A stretch of DNA of 64,000 bases from Methanomicrobiales archaeon (lineage in GTDB: Archaea; Halobacteriota; Methanomicrobia; Methanomicrobiales; Methanospirillaceae), in the NCBI GenBank assembly GCA_025350045.1, contig JANXYM010000030.1, forward strand, positions 1 through 64,000, read 5' to 3'. The position numbers and the translations under genes are program-made. The notes beneath the pieces are model-generated. The model saw nothing but the letters and a program-made list of their open reading frames with translations. It did no database searches and was not told the origin of the DNA. This document shows, piece by piece, positions 32,174 to 41,547 of the stretch; position 1 is the stretch's first letter; each line of letters opens with the position of its first letter.

Positions 32174-32245
32174 GCAATACGATTCACCCGGATTCCGGGA
32201 GGCTGACTTCCCCTGTTTCCCGTGTGCATGCATTGATAAGCCCGT

Positions 32246-32764
32246 ATGCCAATCAGACTTCTGACAGGTATGGCACCGAAAACCGACTCCTTCACAGGAA
32301 AGAACGCACCAGCATTCTGCCTGCCGGATGCACAAGGCACGCAGGTATGCCTCGAACAGTTCCGGAACAGATGGATTGTTCTCTATTTTTACCCCCGCGA
32401 CAACACACCGGGCTGCACGCTCGAGGCAATGCAGTTCAATGCTGCGCTTGAGAAGTTTGCTGAACTCGACACACAGGTAGTGGGGGTAAGCACCGATTCG
32501 CAGGAGAGCCACCAGAAGTTTGCTGAAAAACGGAATCTGAACATACTGCTGCTGAGCGACACGAAGCACACCGTATTGTCTGCCTATGACTCGTGGAAGC
32601 CAAAGACGATGTTTGGCAAGGAGTTCTTTGGTACGCAGCGGGATACGTTCCTCATCGATCCTGCGGGAATCATACTAGCTGTCTGGCGTAAAGTCTCGGT
32701 GAAAGGGCATGCAGAAGAGGTAAAGGCGGTGCTGCTCGAGAAGCAGAAGGCTGAGGGTAAATAA
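32246..32764 (+). CDS. peroxiredoxin (BCP/AhpC-TSA family)
   Basis: FYPRDNTPGCTLEAMQFN; start possibly internal Met at 32270. Confidence 0.93.
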   Translation: MPIRLLTGMAPKTDSFTGKNAPAFCLPDAQGTQVCLEQFRNRWIVLYFYPRDNTPGCTLEAMQFNAALEKFAELDTQVVGVSTDSQESHQKFAEKRNLNILLLSDTKHTVLSAYDSWKPKTMFGKEFFGTQRDTFLIDPAGIILAVWRKVSVKGHAEEVKAVLLEKQKAEGK

Positions 32765-32940
32765 CGGTCATGAGCGTTTCTCCTTTCATCCGTTTTTCCC
32801 TTTAAAAAAACGATACATGAAAAAAAACACCGGTATTTGCCTTTGAACAAAAAGTGAGCTCTCGTGTAAAAACATATTTCCGGAATCAGGTACACAGGAC
32901 TTTCCACTACTTTTTTCTCCTCGCATACCAACAATCGTCC

Positions 32941-33501
32941 ATGACTGTAGAATCGGATGCCGTAAAATCCGTAGCCGGGCTCATGGCCATCGCGGCACGG
33001 ACTGCACCAAAGGCGGTAGGGCTGGACTCAATCCATATTGAGGTACTGACCGGCAAGGAGCAGGAGAAACTCGCAAACCAGATGATCAAGCAGGGAAAAG
33101 AGATAAAAATGGACTTTTTCTGGATCAATGGCGAGCAGGTAAAAGTGAGCGATGCCACCCTCCTGATCGGAGTTGAAGGCCAGAAAGTGCTGGGTATCAA
33201 TTGCGGCGGGTGCGGGCATGCAACCTGTGCAGAGATGGCAAAAGCGGCAAAGGCAGGAAAGAACAAAACTTCTCTTTACCCGGGCCCGAACTGTGTCATG
33301 AAGATTTCGGATCTCGGCATCGCAGTCGGTTCAGCAGTAAAAACTGCCAGCATCCACAACGTGGATAACAGGGTCATGTTCAGTGCAGGTGTTGTTGCCC
33401 TGAAAATGGGTTTTCTCAAAGGATGCAGCGTTGCCTACGGCATCCCGCTCAAAGCATCCGGCAAGAACATCTTCTGGGACATGAAATTTGCCGGGCACTA
33501 A
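32941..33501 (+). CDS. DUF2148 ferredoxin-domain protein
   Basis: NCGGCGHATCAEM...GPNCVMKISDLGIAVGSAVKTA. Confidence 0.85.
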   Translation: MTVESDAVKSVAGLMAIAARTAPKAVGLDSIHIEVLTGKEQEKLANQMIKQGKEIKMDFFWINGEQVKVSDATLLIGVEGQKVLGINCGGCGHATCAEMAKAAKAGKNKTSLYPGPNCVMKISDLGIAVGSAVKTASIHNVDNRVMFSAGVVALKMGFLKGCSVAYGIPLKASGKNIFWDMKFAGH

Positions 33502-33559
33502 ATTGCATCTTTTTTTTGCCGGCAGATGTGCGAACTGCTGGCCGGACATATCAGCAAGG

Positions 33560-34576
33560 TTACTCCTCACCACTATTGGCAGTTTTCTTCAGCGCCTTCT
33601 CTATCGCCCAGCGCCCGCGCCCGAGGGCATCTCCCAGAGCGGCAACAATCACCTTTTTTGTCTCGCCTCTGGCCCGCCGCTTCCTGAACTCACGCGTGAG
33701 ATAGCGTATGTCCGCGTCGGTCCAGGCTTTCCGCTGGTTTTTCCGGGTCTGGATAGAAGGCTCCCGTACGGTGGGTAAGAGAGAACCCGGTTCAATTACC
33801 CCCATATCCCGTATCCGTGTATCAAACATCGCTTTCGAACATTCGAATCCGGTTGCCCGGCGGTTGAGCCCGATAGCAACCCTGGCAGTGGAAAAGCCCC
33901 CAAGGAAGAAGTCACAGACGAGATCGCCTTCATTGCTGCTGTACTGGATCATCTTTTTGAGCAGTTCGGGGGGGAGTTCGTTCTTGTTCTTCACCCTGCC
34001 GGGCTTATATTCACGGTTGATCTGCCAGACATCCTCGCGATCCGTATTGTTGAGCGAGCGCCCATCCCCGTGCTTCTCGCCAAGCCCGTACCGGGATTCA
34101 AGGTTGAACGTCCGTTTTCCCCCGGGTTTTTCATAGAGGAGGATATGGTAATGACTCGACACAAATTTCCTCCGGGTAAAGACACCAAAGGAGTATTTCC
34201 AGATGATATGGTTGACCTCGGCAAGGGTGGTCATCCGCAGGGCATCGAGAATGTGATAGAGGTTGGTGTAGCCCGAGATGATATAGATCGAGCCGCCGGG
34301 TTTCAAGACCCTCTCTGCCTCACGAATCCACTGAACGGAGAACTCCCCATATTCTTCCCGGGGGATCTCAACATAGCCGTCCACAACGAACTTCTCATCC
34401 CGGTTATAGTGCTTATGGAGGGTATCACCGTTGATGCCATACGGCGGATCGGTGATGATGAGATCTACCGAACCATCAGGGATGTAACAGGCTGCTCCGC
34501 TGATACAGTCCCCGTGGTAAAACGTGCCGGTAGGGAATCTAACACACCGTTTTCCAGACCCGCTCTCTTTTTTCAT
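33560..34576 (-). CDS. DNA methyltransferase (N4/N6, DPPY class) with C-terminal HTH-like extension
   Basis: DLIITDPPYGINGD; LVCDFFLGGFSTARVAIGLNRRATGFE; C-terminal AWTDADIRYLTREFRKRR...GRGRWAIEKALKK. Confidence 0.88.
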   Translation of the reverse strand: MKKESGSGKRCVRFPTGTFYHGDCISGAACYIPDGSVDLIITDPPYGINGDTLHKHYNRDEKFVVDGYVEIPREEYGEFSVQWIREAERVLKPGGSIYIISGYTNLYHILDALRMTTLAEVNHIIWKYSFGVFTRRKFVSSHYHILLYEKPGGKRTFNLESRYGLGEKHGDGRSLNNTDREDVWQINREYKPGRVKNKNELPPELLKKMIQYSSNEGDLVCDFFLGGFSTARVAIGLNRRATGFECSKAMFDTRIRDMGVIEPGSLLPTVREPSIQTRKNQRKAWTDADIRYLTREFRKRRARGETKKVIVAALGDALGRGRWAIEKALKKTANSGEE

Positions 34577-34688
34577 TGCACTTCCATGAACTGGTATGTG
34601 GCGAGGCTACATAATAAATGGCAAAAAGACTGATGCTTTAAAAAGGCAAACGTTCTCTTAAAGAGAGCACAAGAGATGAGATGATCCT

Positions 34689-35786
34689 ATGGGAATTCCG
34701 TACCTGAACAACGATGAATCCATACTTCTGTCAACGCACAACATCCTTGTCGATGCTGCGGTTTCAGAAGCGATACTGACCAACAGGCGCCTCCTCATTC
34801 TGGACGGCAACAGCCCCGAATCCCGGCACAAGGAGATACCCTTTGCTGCGATGGAGACGGTAACCATCACGGAGAGTGGATCCGGTGACCCGGCACTGTC
34901 ACTTGCTGTTCTCAACACGACGGGCGGAACAACTCCTGTTCACCTGGTCTTTTCCCAGCAACCCCGTGTGCCGAGAGCAGGTGAAAGGGATGGATGGGCG
35001 CAGAAGATAAAAGAGCAGATCGCCCGCATGCCCTCCGGCACCATGCCGGAATATATCGATTTTACAGGAGAGGATGGCGAAGATCTCAAAAAACTGATCG
35101 GGTATTCAGAAGGAGGCGCACCTGCAGGAGCAGAGGACAGGAATCCTCCTGCTGCATCCGGCCCGAAAAGCAAGACCTCCCTCTCCTCCCGTTTCCATCC
35201 CCCTGCTCCCGCAGACTCAGGGAAGAAACTGCTCATTGCAACCACGGCGATCGTTGTGGTCGTACTCCTGATTGCCTGTGCAGCATTCGTGTACCCGGGG
35301 TTCATGTCGCCAAAGACCAGTGTGCCTCTGCCCCCGGCAACACCGGTACCTGCTACGGTCACTACTCTAGTGCCGGTAACCACCGCTACACCCACTCCGG
35401 AACCAACACCTGTACCTGCAGTCACACCGGAACAGACAACCACAGTCACCACATCGCAGATCCAGACCGATGTTCCCGGTGATGGGGTATGGGTCCGGAT
35501 CGTGTACGAAGGGGACTATTCCGGAACCATCGGTTCGGGCGGCAGGCTGCGCGAATTGAGCGGTACGGGGGGACGTATCTACCGGGTACCGGCAACCAGC
35601 ACCGATATCATCGAAGTGGCGATCAAGAAACTTGACACGGCCGGTCTGCCAATGACCATTGAAATCTTCAATAACGGAGAGATGATCAAACGAAAGACGA
35701 TCATTACTCCCATGGGTACGCTGGTAATGACCGTTGATCTCAAAACAGCCCTGACACCGGTGGTCACTCCGGCAGTGACACAGTAA
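34689..35786 (+). CDS. PH-like N-terminal domain, TM and Thr/Pro linker membrane protein
   Basis: TNRRLLILDGN...; TM VVVVLLIACAAFVYPG; TPVPATVTTLVPVTTATPTPEPTPVP. Confidence 0.72.
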   Translation: MGIPYLNNDESILLSTHNILVDAAVSEAILTNRRLLILDGNSPESRHKEIPFAAMETVTITESGSGDPALSLAVLNTTGGTTPVHLVFSQQPRVPRAGERDGWAQKIKEQIARMPSGTMPEYIDFTGEDGEDLKKLIGYSEGGAPAGAEDRNPPAASGPKSKTSLSSRFHPPAPADSGKKLLIATTAIVVVVLLIACAAFVYPGFMSPKTSVPLPPATPVPATVTTLVPVTTATPTPEPTPVPAVTPEQTTTVTTSQIQTDVPGDGVWVRIVYEGDYSGTIGSGGRLRELSGTGGRIYRVPATSTDIIEVAIKKLDTAGLPMTIEIFNNGEMIKRKTIITPMGTLVMTVDLKTALTPVVTPAVTQ

Positions 35787-36022
35787 CTCCGTGGGACACA
35801 GGAAAAAAACCGGATGATACCCGGGAAAAAAAGCATCTCTCCTTTTTTTTACTCCCGGTACGCGTTATTTGTCACGATACAGAAACCGGCTTCATCGGCA
35901 GTTCATTGAATACATCAGTGAAAAAAACCGATGCCCAAAAAAAACGGGGCCCGGCTATGGTGAAAAAGAGATGGTATGTTTATCCTCAGGGGTTTTTTCG
36001 TACACAACGATGACGAGTGAGT

Positions 36023-37645
36023 TTACGCTGACGGGACCATCCGTGCCATGTCCGCTTCCACGGTAGTATTCGGCTTGAGATCGAAATTCTTCACCAGTAC
36101 ATCGAGCACGGTGGGGGAGACGAACGCCGGCAGTTTGGGGCCGAGCGTGATATCCTTTACCCCAAGGGAGAGGAGCGAGAGCAGGACGAGCACTGCCTTC
36201 TGCTCGTACCAGGCGATGTTGTAGGATACCGGCAGTTCGTTGATACCAACACCGAATGCTTTTGCAAGCGCCTGTGCGATCACGACGAGCGAGTAGCAGT
36301 CATTGCACTGCCCTGCATCGAGTACCCGGGGAATGCCCCCGATGGTGCCAAGGTCCAGGTGATTGTAGCGGTACTTGGCGCAGCCCGCGGTGAGGATGAC
36401 TGTATCTTTGGGCAGTGCCTGGGCAAACTGCGTGTAATATTCCCGCTCTTTCTGCCGGCCATCGCATCCGGCCATGACGATGAAGCGTTTGATATCCCCC
36501 CCCTTGACTGCGGCGATTACCTTGTCTGCAAGACCGAGCACTGCTCCGTGGGCACAGCCGGTGATGAGATCAGTGCTGCCGGCTTTCAGTTCCTGTGGGG
36601 GCTGGCTGGTTTTTGCAAGCGCGATGACCGCAGAGAAATCTTTCTTACCGTCAGCCGATGCGGCGATATGCTTAACGCCGGGAAACCCGGCAAGACCCGT
36701 GGTAAAGACCCGCCCGGCATAGGTGTCCTTCGGCAGCACAATACAGTTAGTGGTGACCAGAACCGGGCCGTTGAACTTCTCGAACTCATCGCGCTGGGTG
36801 TACCACGAACCGCCATAGTTACCGTAGAGGTGTGAGTATTTCCTGAACGCGGGATAGGCATGCGAGGGGAGCATCTCGCCGTGCGTGTACACATCCACGC
36901 CGGCATTCTTCGACTGCTCGAGCAACTGCGCCATGTCCTTCAAGTCATGGCCGGTGATCAGGATACCCGGGCGGGTCCCGACCGTGGTTTTGACGCTCGT
37001 GATCTGCGGGTTGCCATACGAGGAGGTGTTTGCCCCGTCCAGCAGCGCAAGGGTGGTGACACCGACACTCCCGCATTCCAGAACGAGCGAGACCATCTCG
37101 GGAACCGTGAGGTCCTGCAATGTTGAGGCGAGTCCCTTCTGGAGGAATTTCTCAACGCCGGCATCGGTCTTTCCCAGCACTTCAGCATGCGTGTAGTAGG
37201 CTGCAACACCCTTAAGCCCGTAGATAAGGGTCATGCGGAGAGAGCGCACATCTTCATGTGCGGTTGCAAGAGTCCCGACGGTTTTTGCCTTCTCCAGGAT
37301 ATCGCTGTCGCCTTTCGGCTTCCAGGTGCAGGCATCGGGTTCGGCACTGCCCGCTGCGGGAAGCGCATCGCGGATTGCTACGGCCTTTTTGATCTGGTCA
37401 GCGAACCGCTGCTTATCGAAATTCACATTGGTCAGCGTGGAGAAGAGCGATTCTGCGATGAACATCCCCACCACCGGATTGCCTTTTCCCTTCTCCATTG
37501 CCACAAGATTCCTGACCGAGATACCTTTGCAGAGATAGACAAGCACATCCTGGTAGGCTGCGATCTCATCTTCCTTGCCGCAGACGCCCTTTACAGTACA
37601 ACCCGTTCCCTTTGCTGTTTCTTCACACTGGTTACAGAACATCAT
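36023..37645 (-). CDS. hcp: hybrid cluster protein (hydroxylamine reductase)
   Basis: [72 protein letters not shown]. Confidence 0.95.
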   Translation of the reverse strand: MMFCNQCEETAKGTGCTVKGVCGKEDEIAAYQDVLVYLCKGISVRNLVAMEKGKGNPVVGMFIAESLFSTLTNVNFDKQRFADQIKKAVAIRDALPAAGSAEPDACTWKPKGDSDILEKAKTVGTLATAHEDVRSLRMTLIYGLKGVAAYYTHAEVLGKTDAGVEKFLQKGLASTLQDLTVPEMVSLVLECGSVGVTTLALLDGANTSSYGNPQITSVKTTVGTRPGILITGHDLKDMAQLLEQSKNAGVDVYTHGEMLPSHAYPAFRKYSHLYGNYGGSWYTQRDEFEKFNGPVLVTTNCIVLPKDTYAGRVFTTGLAGFPGVKHIAASADGKKDFSAVIALAKTSQPPQELKAGSTDLITGCAHGAVLGLADKVIAAVKGGDIKRFIVMAGCDGRQKEREYYTQFAQALPKDTVILTAGCAKYRYNHLDLGTIGGIPRVLDAGQCNDCYSLVVIAQALAKAFGVGINELPVSYNIAWYEQKAVLVLLSLLSLGVKDITLGPKLPAFVSPTVLDVLVKNFDLKPNTTVEADMARMVPSA

Positions 37646-37665
37646 TCAACTCCTTTGCTATACTT

Positions 37666-37682
37666 TTGATATAAGATATCAA
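37666..37682. promoter_or_regulatory. candidate operator between hcp and HxlR regulator
   Basis: Perfect inverted repeat TTGATAT-AAG-ATATCAA in the divergent intergenic region. Confidence 0.55.
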
Positions 37683-37693
37683 TTACATACCAG

Positions 37694-37702
37694 ATTATAA
37701 AT
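37694..37702 (+). promoter_or_regulatory. TATA-like element upstream of HxlR gene
   Basis: TTATAAATA about 26-33 nt before ATG 37728, compatible with a leaderless archaeal transcript. Confidence 0.45.
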
Positions 37703-37727
37703 AGTCAGGAGTTTCTAAAAACATACC

Positions 37728-38087
37728 ATGGATGATGCGTGCACGGTCAACCAGACCGTACGATACTTAACCCGGAAATGGATGCTGCTGATCATCCTGG
37801 AACTCTACAAGGGCAGCGCTCATACCCGCCGGTTCTCCGATCTCAGGGATTCCTTAGATGGCATTACCCCCAAGGTTCTCTCCGAGCGGCTCAAGGAACT
37901 CGAAGACGAGGGAATTCTCACGCGGAACGTGGATGCAACCGCATTTCCGGTCAAGGCTGAATATACGCTTACCGAGAGTGGGCTTGAGATCGTGGATGTG
38001 ATCCGGGGCATCAAGCGCTGGGCCCTGAAATGGAAGATCGACAACATCCCCTGCAGTGAACAGGACTGCAAAGTATGTGTGCTGTAA
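37728..38087 (+). CDS. HxlR-family transcriptional regulator
   Basis: RYLTRKWMLLIILELYKGSAHTRRFSDLRDSLDGITPKVLSERLKELEDEGIL. Confidence 0.92.
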   Translation: MDDACTVNQTVRYLTRKWMLLIILELYKGSAHTRRFSDLRDSLDGITPKVLSERLKELEDEGILTRNVDATAFPVKAEYTLTESGLEIVDVIRGIKRWALKWKIDNIPCSEQDCKVCVL

Positions 38088-38123
38088 AAGGAATTGCTGA
38101 AAAGATCGAAGTTGAGGAAAATC

Positions 38124-38246
38124 ATGAAAACAACTGAAATTGCCAGGATGCCGTCATGGGCGGAACCCCACCCGGGGGATGCACGGAAGAGTTTCGCTTC
38201 TGTACGCACAATCACCGTTATGACCATCCGGTATGCGGGAGCATGA
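38124..38246 (+). pseudogene. truncated cupin N-terminal fragment / 40-aa mini-ORF
   Basis: MKTTEIARMPSWAEPHPGDARKSFASVRTITVMTIRYAGA* resembles N-terminus of the cupin at 39919 (MKITDVAKVPSGPNPHHVDARK...); stop overlaps ATG 38243 of next gene. Confidence 0.6.
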
Positions 38247-39178
38247 GTATGAAACGAAAGATCATCAGTATCGACGAGAAAAAATGTACGGGATGCGGGC
38301 AGTGCATCCCGGACTGTCCTGAGGGAGCCCTCCAGCTCATTGACGGAAAAGCCCGGCTGGTGAGCGATCTCTTCTGCGACGGCCTCGGGGCCTGCATCGG
38401 CACCTGTCCCGAGGGAGCGATCTCTGTCATCGAGCGGGAAGCCGCAGCATATGATGAGAGAACGGTGATGGCAACCATTGTCCCGCAGGGGAAAGCGGTG
38501 ATCAAGGCCCATCTCGAACACCTGATCGGCCACGGGCAGAAGGCACTCTACGACACTGCCATCGAATACCTCATCGAGAACACAATCCCCATACCCGATC
38601 ACGACAATGCAGCGTACCCGGTAAAGGCAGCACGAACGGTACCACCGGCACAAAAGCAGCCCGGACAGGGCCATCCTGCCGGTACCTGCCCTTCCGGACC
38701 GGATGCACATCACCCCTTTGCCACCTGCCCGGGAGCTGCTGCACGGAGCATCTCACGCGGTGGCGACCCCGGAGGAAAGCCGCGCCAGCCAGTGGGGGGG
38801 TCAACTTCATCCGAACTCCGGCAGTGGCCGGTCCAGCTTAAACTTCTCAACCCGGCAGCCCCGTATTTCGACCACGCTGACCTGCTGGTTTCTGCGGACT
38901 GTGCCCCGTTTGCGTACGCCGGGTTTCATGCAGAGTTCCTCAGGGGCCGGATCGTGATCATCTTCTGCCCGAAACTGGATGCTGACATTGACGGGTATGT
39001 CACGAAACTCGCAGAGATCTTCACCCGCCACCCGATCAGATCGATCACCGTTGTCCATATGGAGGTCCCATGCTGCAGCGGTGTACGGTACGTTGTAGAC
39101 AAGGCACTGGAACAGTCAGGAAAGAAGATCCCGGTAACGGATAAAACGATCCTGATAGATGGCGGTGTTGCCCCATAG
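38243..39178 (+). CDS. 4Fe-4S ferredoxin-domain iron-sulfur protein
   Basis: KCTGCGQCIPDCPEGAL and CDGLGACIGTCPEGAI within ORF 38156..39178. Confidence 0.87.
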   Translation: MSMKRKIISIDEKKCTGCGQCIPDCPEGALQLIDGKARLVSDLFCDGLGACIGTCPEGAISVIEREAAAYDERTVMATIVPQGKAVIKAHLEHLIGHGQKALYDTAIEYLIENTIPIPDHDNAAYPVKAARTVPPAQKQPGQGHPAGTCPSGPDAHHPFATCPGAAARSISRGGDPGGKPRQPVGGSTSSELRQWPVQLKLLNPAAPYFDHADLLVSADCAPFAYAGFHAEFLRGRIVIIFCPKLDADIDGYVTKLAEIFTRHPIRSITVVHMEVPCCSGVRYVVDKALEQSGKKIPVTDKTILIDGGVAP

Positions 39179-39226
39179 CGGCACGTTGAATGAACCTCGA
39201 CACCGGAGCACAAGGAGGCAGAGACA

Positions 39227-39922
39227 ATGACAAATCCTTCAGAAGGAGCAATTCTCCAGCGGGACTCAAAGACCTGGGCAGTCACAACCCGGATACCAGC
39301 CGGTATTGTGACCCCCGGACAACTTGAGACCATTGCCCGGGCAGGAAAGAAGTACCATGTGCCGGTGCTGAAGATCACTTCAGGCCAGCGGATCCTGTTT
39401 GCCGGTCTTGAACCAGAGGACGTGCCCCGCATCATTGCTGATCTCGGCCCGCTGGTAAAACCCGAAACATTGCCGTGCGTGAAATTCGTCCAGGCCTGCC
39501 TTGGCACCGAAATGTGCAGGTACGGCAAACAGGACTCGATCGGGCTTGCCCGCATCATCGATGAACAGTTCAGAGACCAGACATTCCCGGCAAAGATCAA
39601 GATCGGGGTCTCGGGTTGCCCCCGCTGTTGCAGCGAGAGCCATACCCGGGACATCAGGATGATCGCCACCCCGAACGGGTGGACGGTCTTCTTCGGGGGC
39701 AATGCGGGTACCCGTCCACGGTTCGGGGATCTCATTGCCCGGGACCTCACTGCTGACGAGGCGGTGGATTGTGCACAGCGCCTGTCAGAGTACTACCGGC
39801 GCCATGCACACCCCCGCGAACGCACAGCCCGGTTTATGGAGCGCACAGGTATAGAATCGCTGAAATCGGAATTACTTTCATTAATTCCGTATATTCCCGT
39901 TGAAACGGAGAGATTACCATGA
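39227..39922 (+). CDS. small siroheme/4Fe-4S nitrite/sulfite reductase-like protein
   Basis: CLGTEMCRYG...GVSGCPRCCSES siroheme-FeS motif. Confidence 0.85.
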   Translation: MTNPSEGAILQRDSKTWAVTTRIPAGIVTPGQLETIARAGKKYHVPVLKITSGQRILFAGLEPEDVPRIIADLGPLVKPETLPCVKFVQACLGTEMCRYGKQDSIGLARIIDEQFRDQTFPAKIKIGVSGCPRCCSESHTRDIRMIATPNGWTVFFGGNAGTRPRFGDLIARDLTADEAVDCAQRLSEYYRRHAHPRERTARFMERTGIESLKSELLSLIPYIPVETERLP

Positions 39923-40257
39923 AGATTACTGATGTAGCAAAGGTCCCGTCAGGACCAAACCCCCACCATGTGGATGCACGGAAAATTTACGATACCCCAA
40001 ATGCGATCGCCGTAGTGATCACTCTCCAGCCCGGGGAATCATTAAAAAAGCACATGACACCGGTCGATGTCTTCTTCTATGTGCTGGAAGGCACCGGTAT
40101 TGTTGAGATCGGTACCGGGCGGGAGACCGTGACAAAAGATCAGCTGGTCGAGAGCCCGGCCCGGATCCCGCACCGCTGGACAAACGAGAGCACAGCGGTG
40201 TTCCGGGTGCTGGTCGTCAAAGTCCCAAGGCCCACGGAAGAGACGAAGTTGTTGTGA
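39919..40257 (+). CDS. cupin-domain protein
   Basis: ITLQPGESLKKHMTPVDVFFYVLEGTGIVEIG. Confidence 0.85.
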   Translation: MKITDVAKVPSGPNPHHVDARKIYDTPNAIAVVITLQPGESLKKHMTPVDVFFYVLEGTGIVEIGTGRETVTKDQLVESPARIPHRWTNESTAVFRVLVVKVPRPTEETKLL

Positions 40258-40336
40258 AGGCTTGGATATCGCTCTCCTGTAGGGGCGGTTCCCGGGTGAA
40301 CAACCCTCTATGCCTGAATAAGAAACACTCCGCCGA

Positions 40337-40370
40337 TCCCGATTGGGGATCTTCCGCCGCGGGTTTTTTA
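40337..40370 (+). terminator. possible terminator after cupin operon
   Basis: GATCCC-GATT-GGGGATC hairpin followed shortly by GGGTTTTTTAG. Confidence 0.35.
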
Positions 40371-40570
40371 GTGACTGAACGGGTAAAACGTGTATAAACC
40401 AAACCGGTTCACTCCACAATTATGAAAATCAGTACCATGATCTATAGTTCACGATGATCCCCCGCCTCAGGGCCTTTCTTCAGGCACGGCGGGGCAATAC
40501 GGTTTTGTTCAACTCGATTTTCTTTCACCGTCTCTTTTTTCAACCCCCTGATCTGCCGCGGGGGCTCCCC

Positions 40571-40639
40571 GTAGGGGGCGGCAGCGTTCATCCCTAACGA
40601 GGTATGGGGGTATCAACCCCCATCATACGGTCTGAAGAA
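40571..40639. repeat. dispersed intergenic repeat, copy B
   Basis: AGGGGGCGGCAGCGTTCATCCCTAACGAGGTATGGGGGTATCAACCCCCATCATACGGTCTGAAGA. Confidence 0.55.
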
Positions 40640-40715
40640 CCGATTTGTATAGGAAAATGAAAGAATTGCACGAAAATGGTTATTATTGAAGTTGAAACGG
40701 CAAAGGACCTGCTTT

Positions 40716-41546
40716 TCACCCGGCCGATACAACAACCTGCGGTTTTGGCGGGTAGATTTTCTGCGTGCGGAACTCTGCCCACGCACGCCGGGTAATTTCA
40801 GTTTTCATCTCAAATTCATAGCTGATATCATTGACATACACCCGAATCCGGACCCTCCGGTAAAACGGAAAATCATCCAGGCGTACCGTGCAGGGATATT
40901 TTTTTGATACGACAGCGTATTTTGAGGTGACTGCCACATCCCGGGCAATGCGGAGCGCTTTTTCTTCGTCACACCTCGAATCAATGTAGAGATCCGTTAT
41001 TACCATCATCACAAGGTGTCCCGAGTTGCTGCTCGTGACCGGCTCGTTGAAGATCATCAGGTTCGGGATAGAAACCACCGATTGCTCCGGGGTAACCAGC
41101 CGGGTTGAGCGCAGGTTGATATCGGTGACTTCCCCATAGTGCTCTCCGAACGTAACCATATCCCCGATCTGGAACGGTTTTTCGAGTATGATGACGGTAC
41201 TGCCGACAATATTTGAGAAGAGATCCTTAATGCCAAAAGCAAGGATCACCCCGAACAGCAGGATGAACGCGAGGAGTTCATTGATATTGGCATACGGGCT
41301 CGAGATCACGATTGCGATACCATACAGAGCCGCAATGGAGACGATAATTTTTACAAACGGTATCAGCGTCTTGATCAGTATCCGGTGATACGGCTGTCTT
41401 TCTGCAAGGTACCAGAGAAAAAAGGTCAAGATGCGTACCACGAGAAACCCAACAACAACTACCACGAGGATCTGCACGAGAATATCCGAGGTGATGAGGG
41501 AGAGATCCACCGGTGTCCCTACAAGATCTGTAATCAGGTTTGCCAT
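40716..41546 (-). CDS. MscS-family mechanosensitive ion channel
   Basis: FGIKDLFSNIVGSTVIILEKPFQIGDMVTFGEHYGEVTDINLRSTRLVT. Confidence 0.93.
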   Translation of the reverse strand: MANLITDLVGTPVDLSLITSDILVQILVVVVVGFLVVRILTFFLWYLAERQPYHRILIKTLIPFVKIIVSIAALYGIAIVISSPYANINELLAFILLFGVILAFGIKDLFSNIVGSTVIILEKPFQIGDMVTFGEHYGEVTDINLRSTRLVTPEQSVVSIPNLMIFNEPVTSSNSGHLVMMVITDLYIDSRCDEEKALRIARDVAVTSKYAVVSKKYPCTVRLDDFPFYRRVRIRVYVNDISYEFEMKTEITRRAWAEFRTQKIYPPKPQVVVSAG

Positions 41547-41547
41547 A

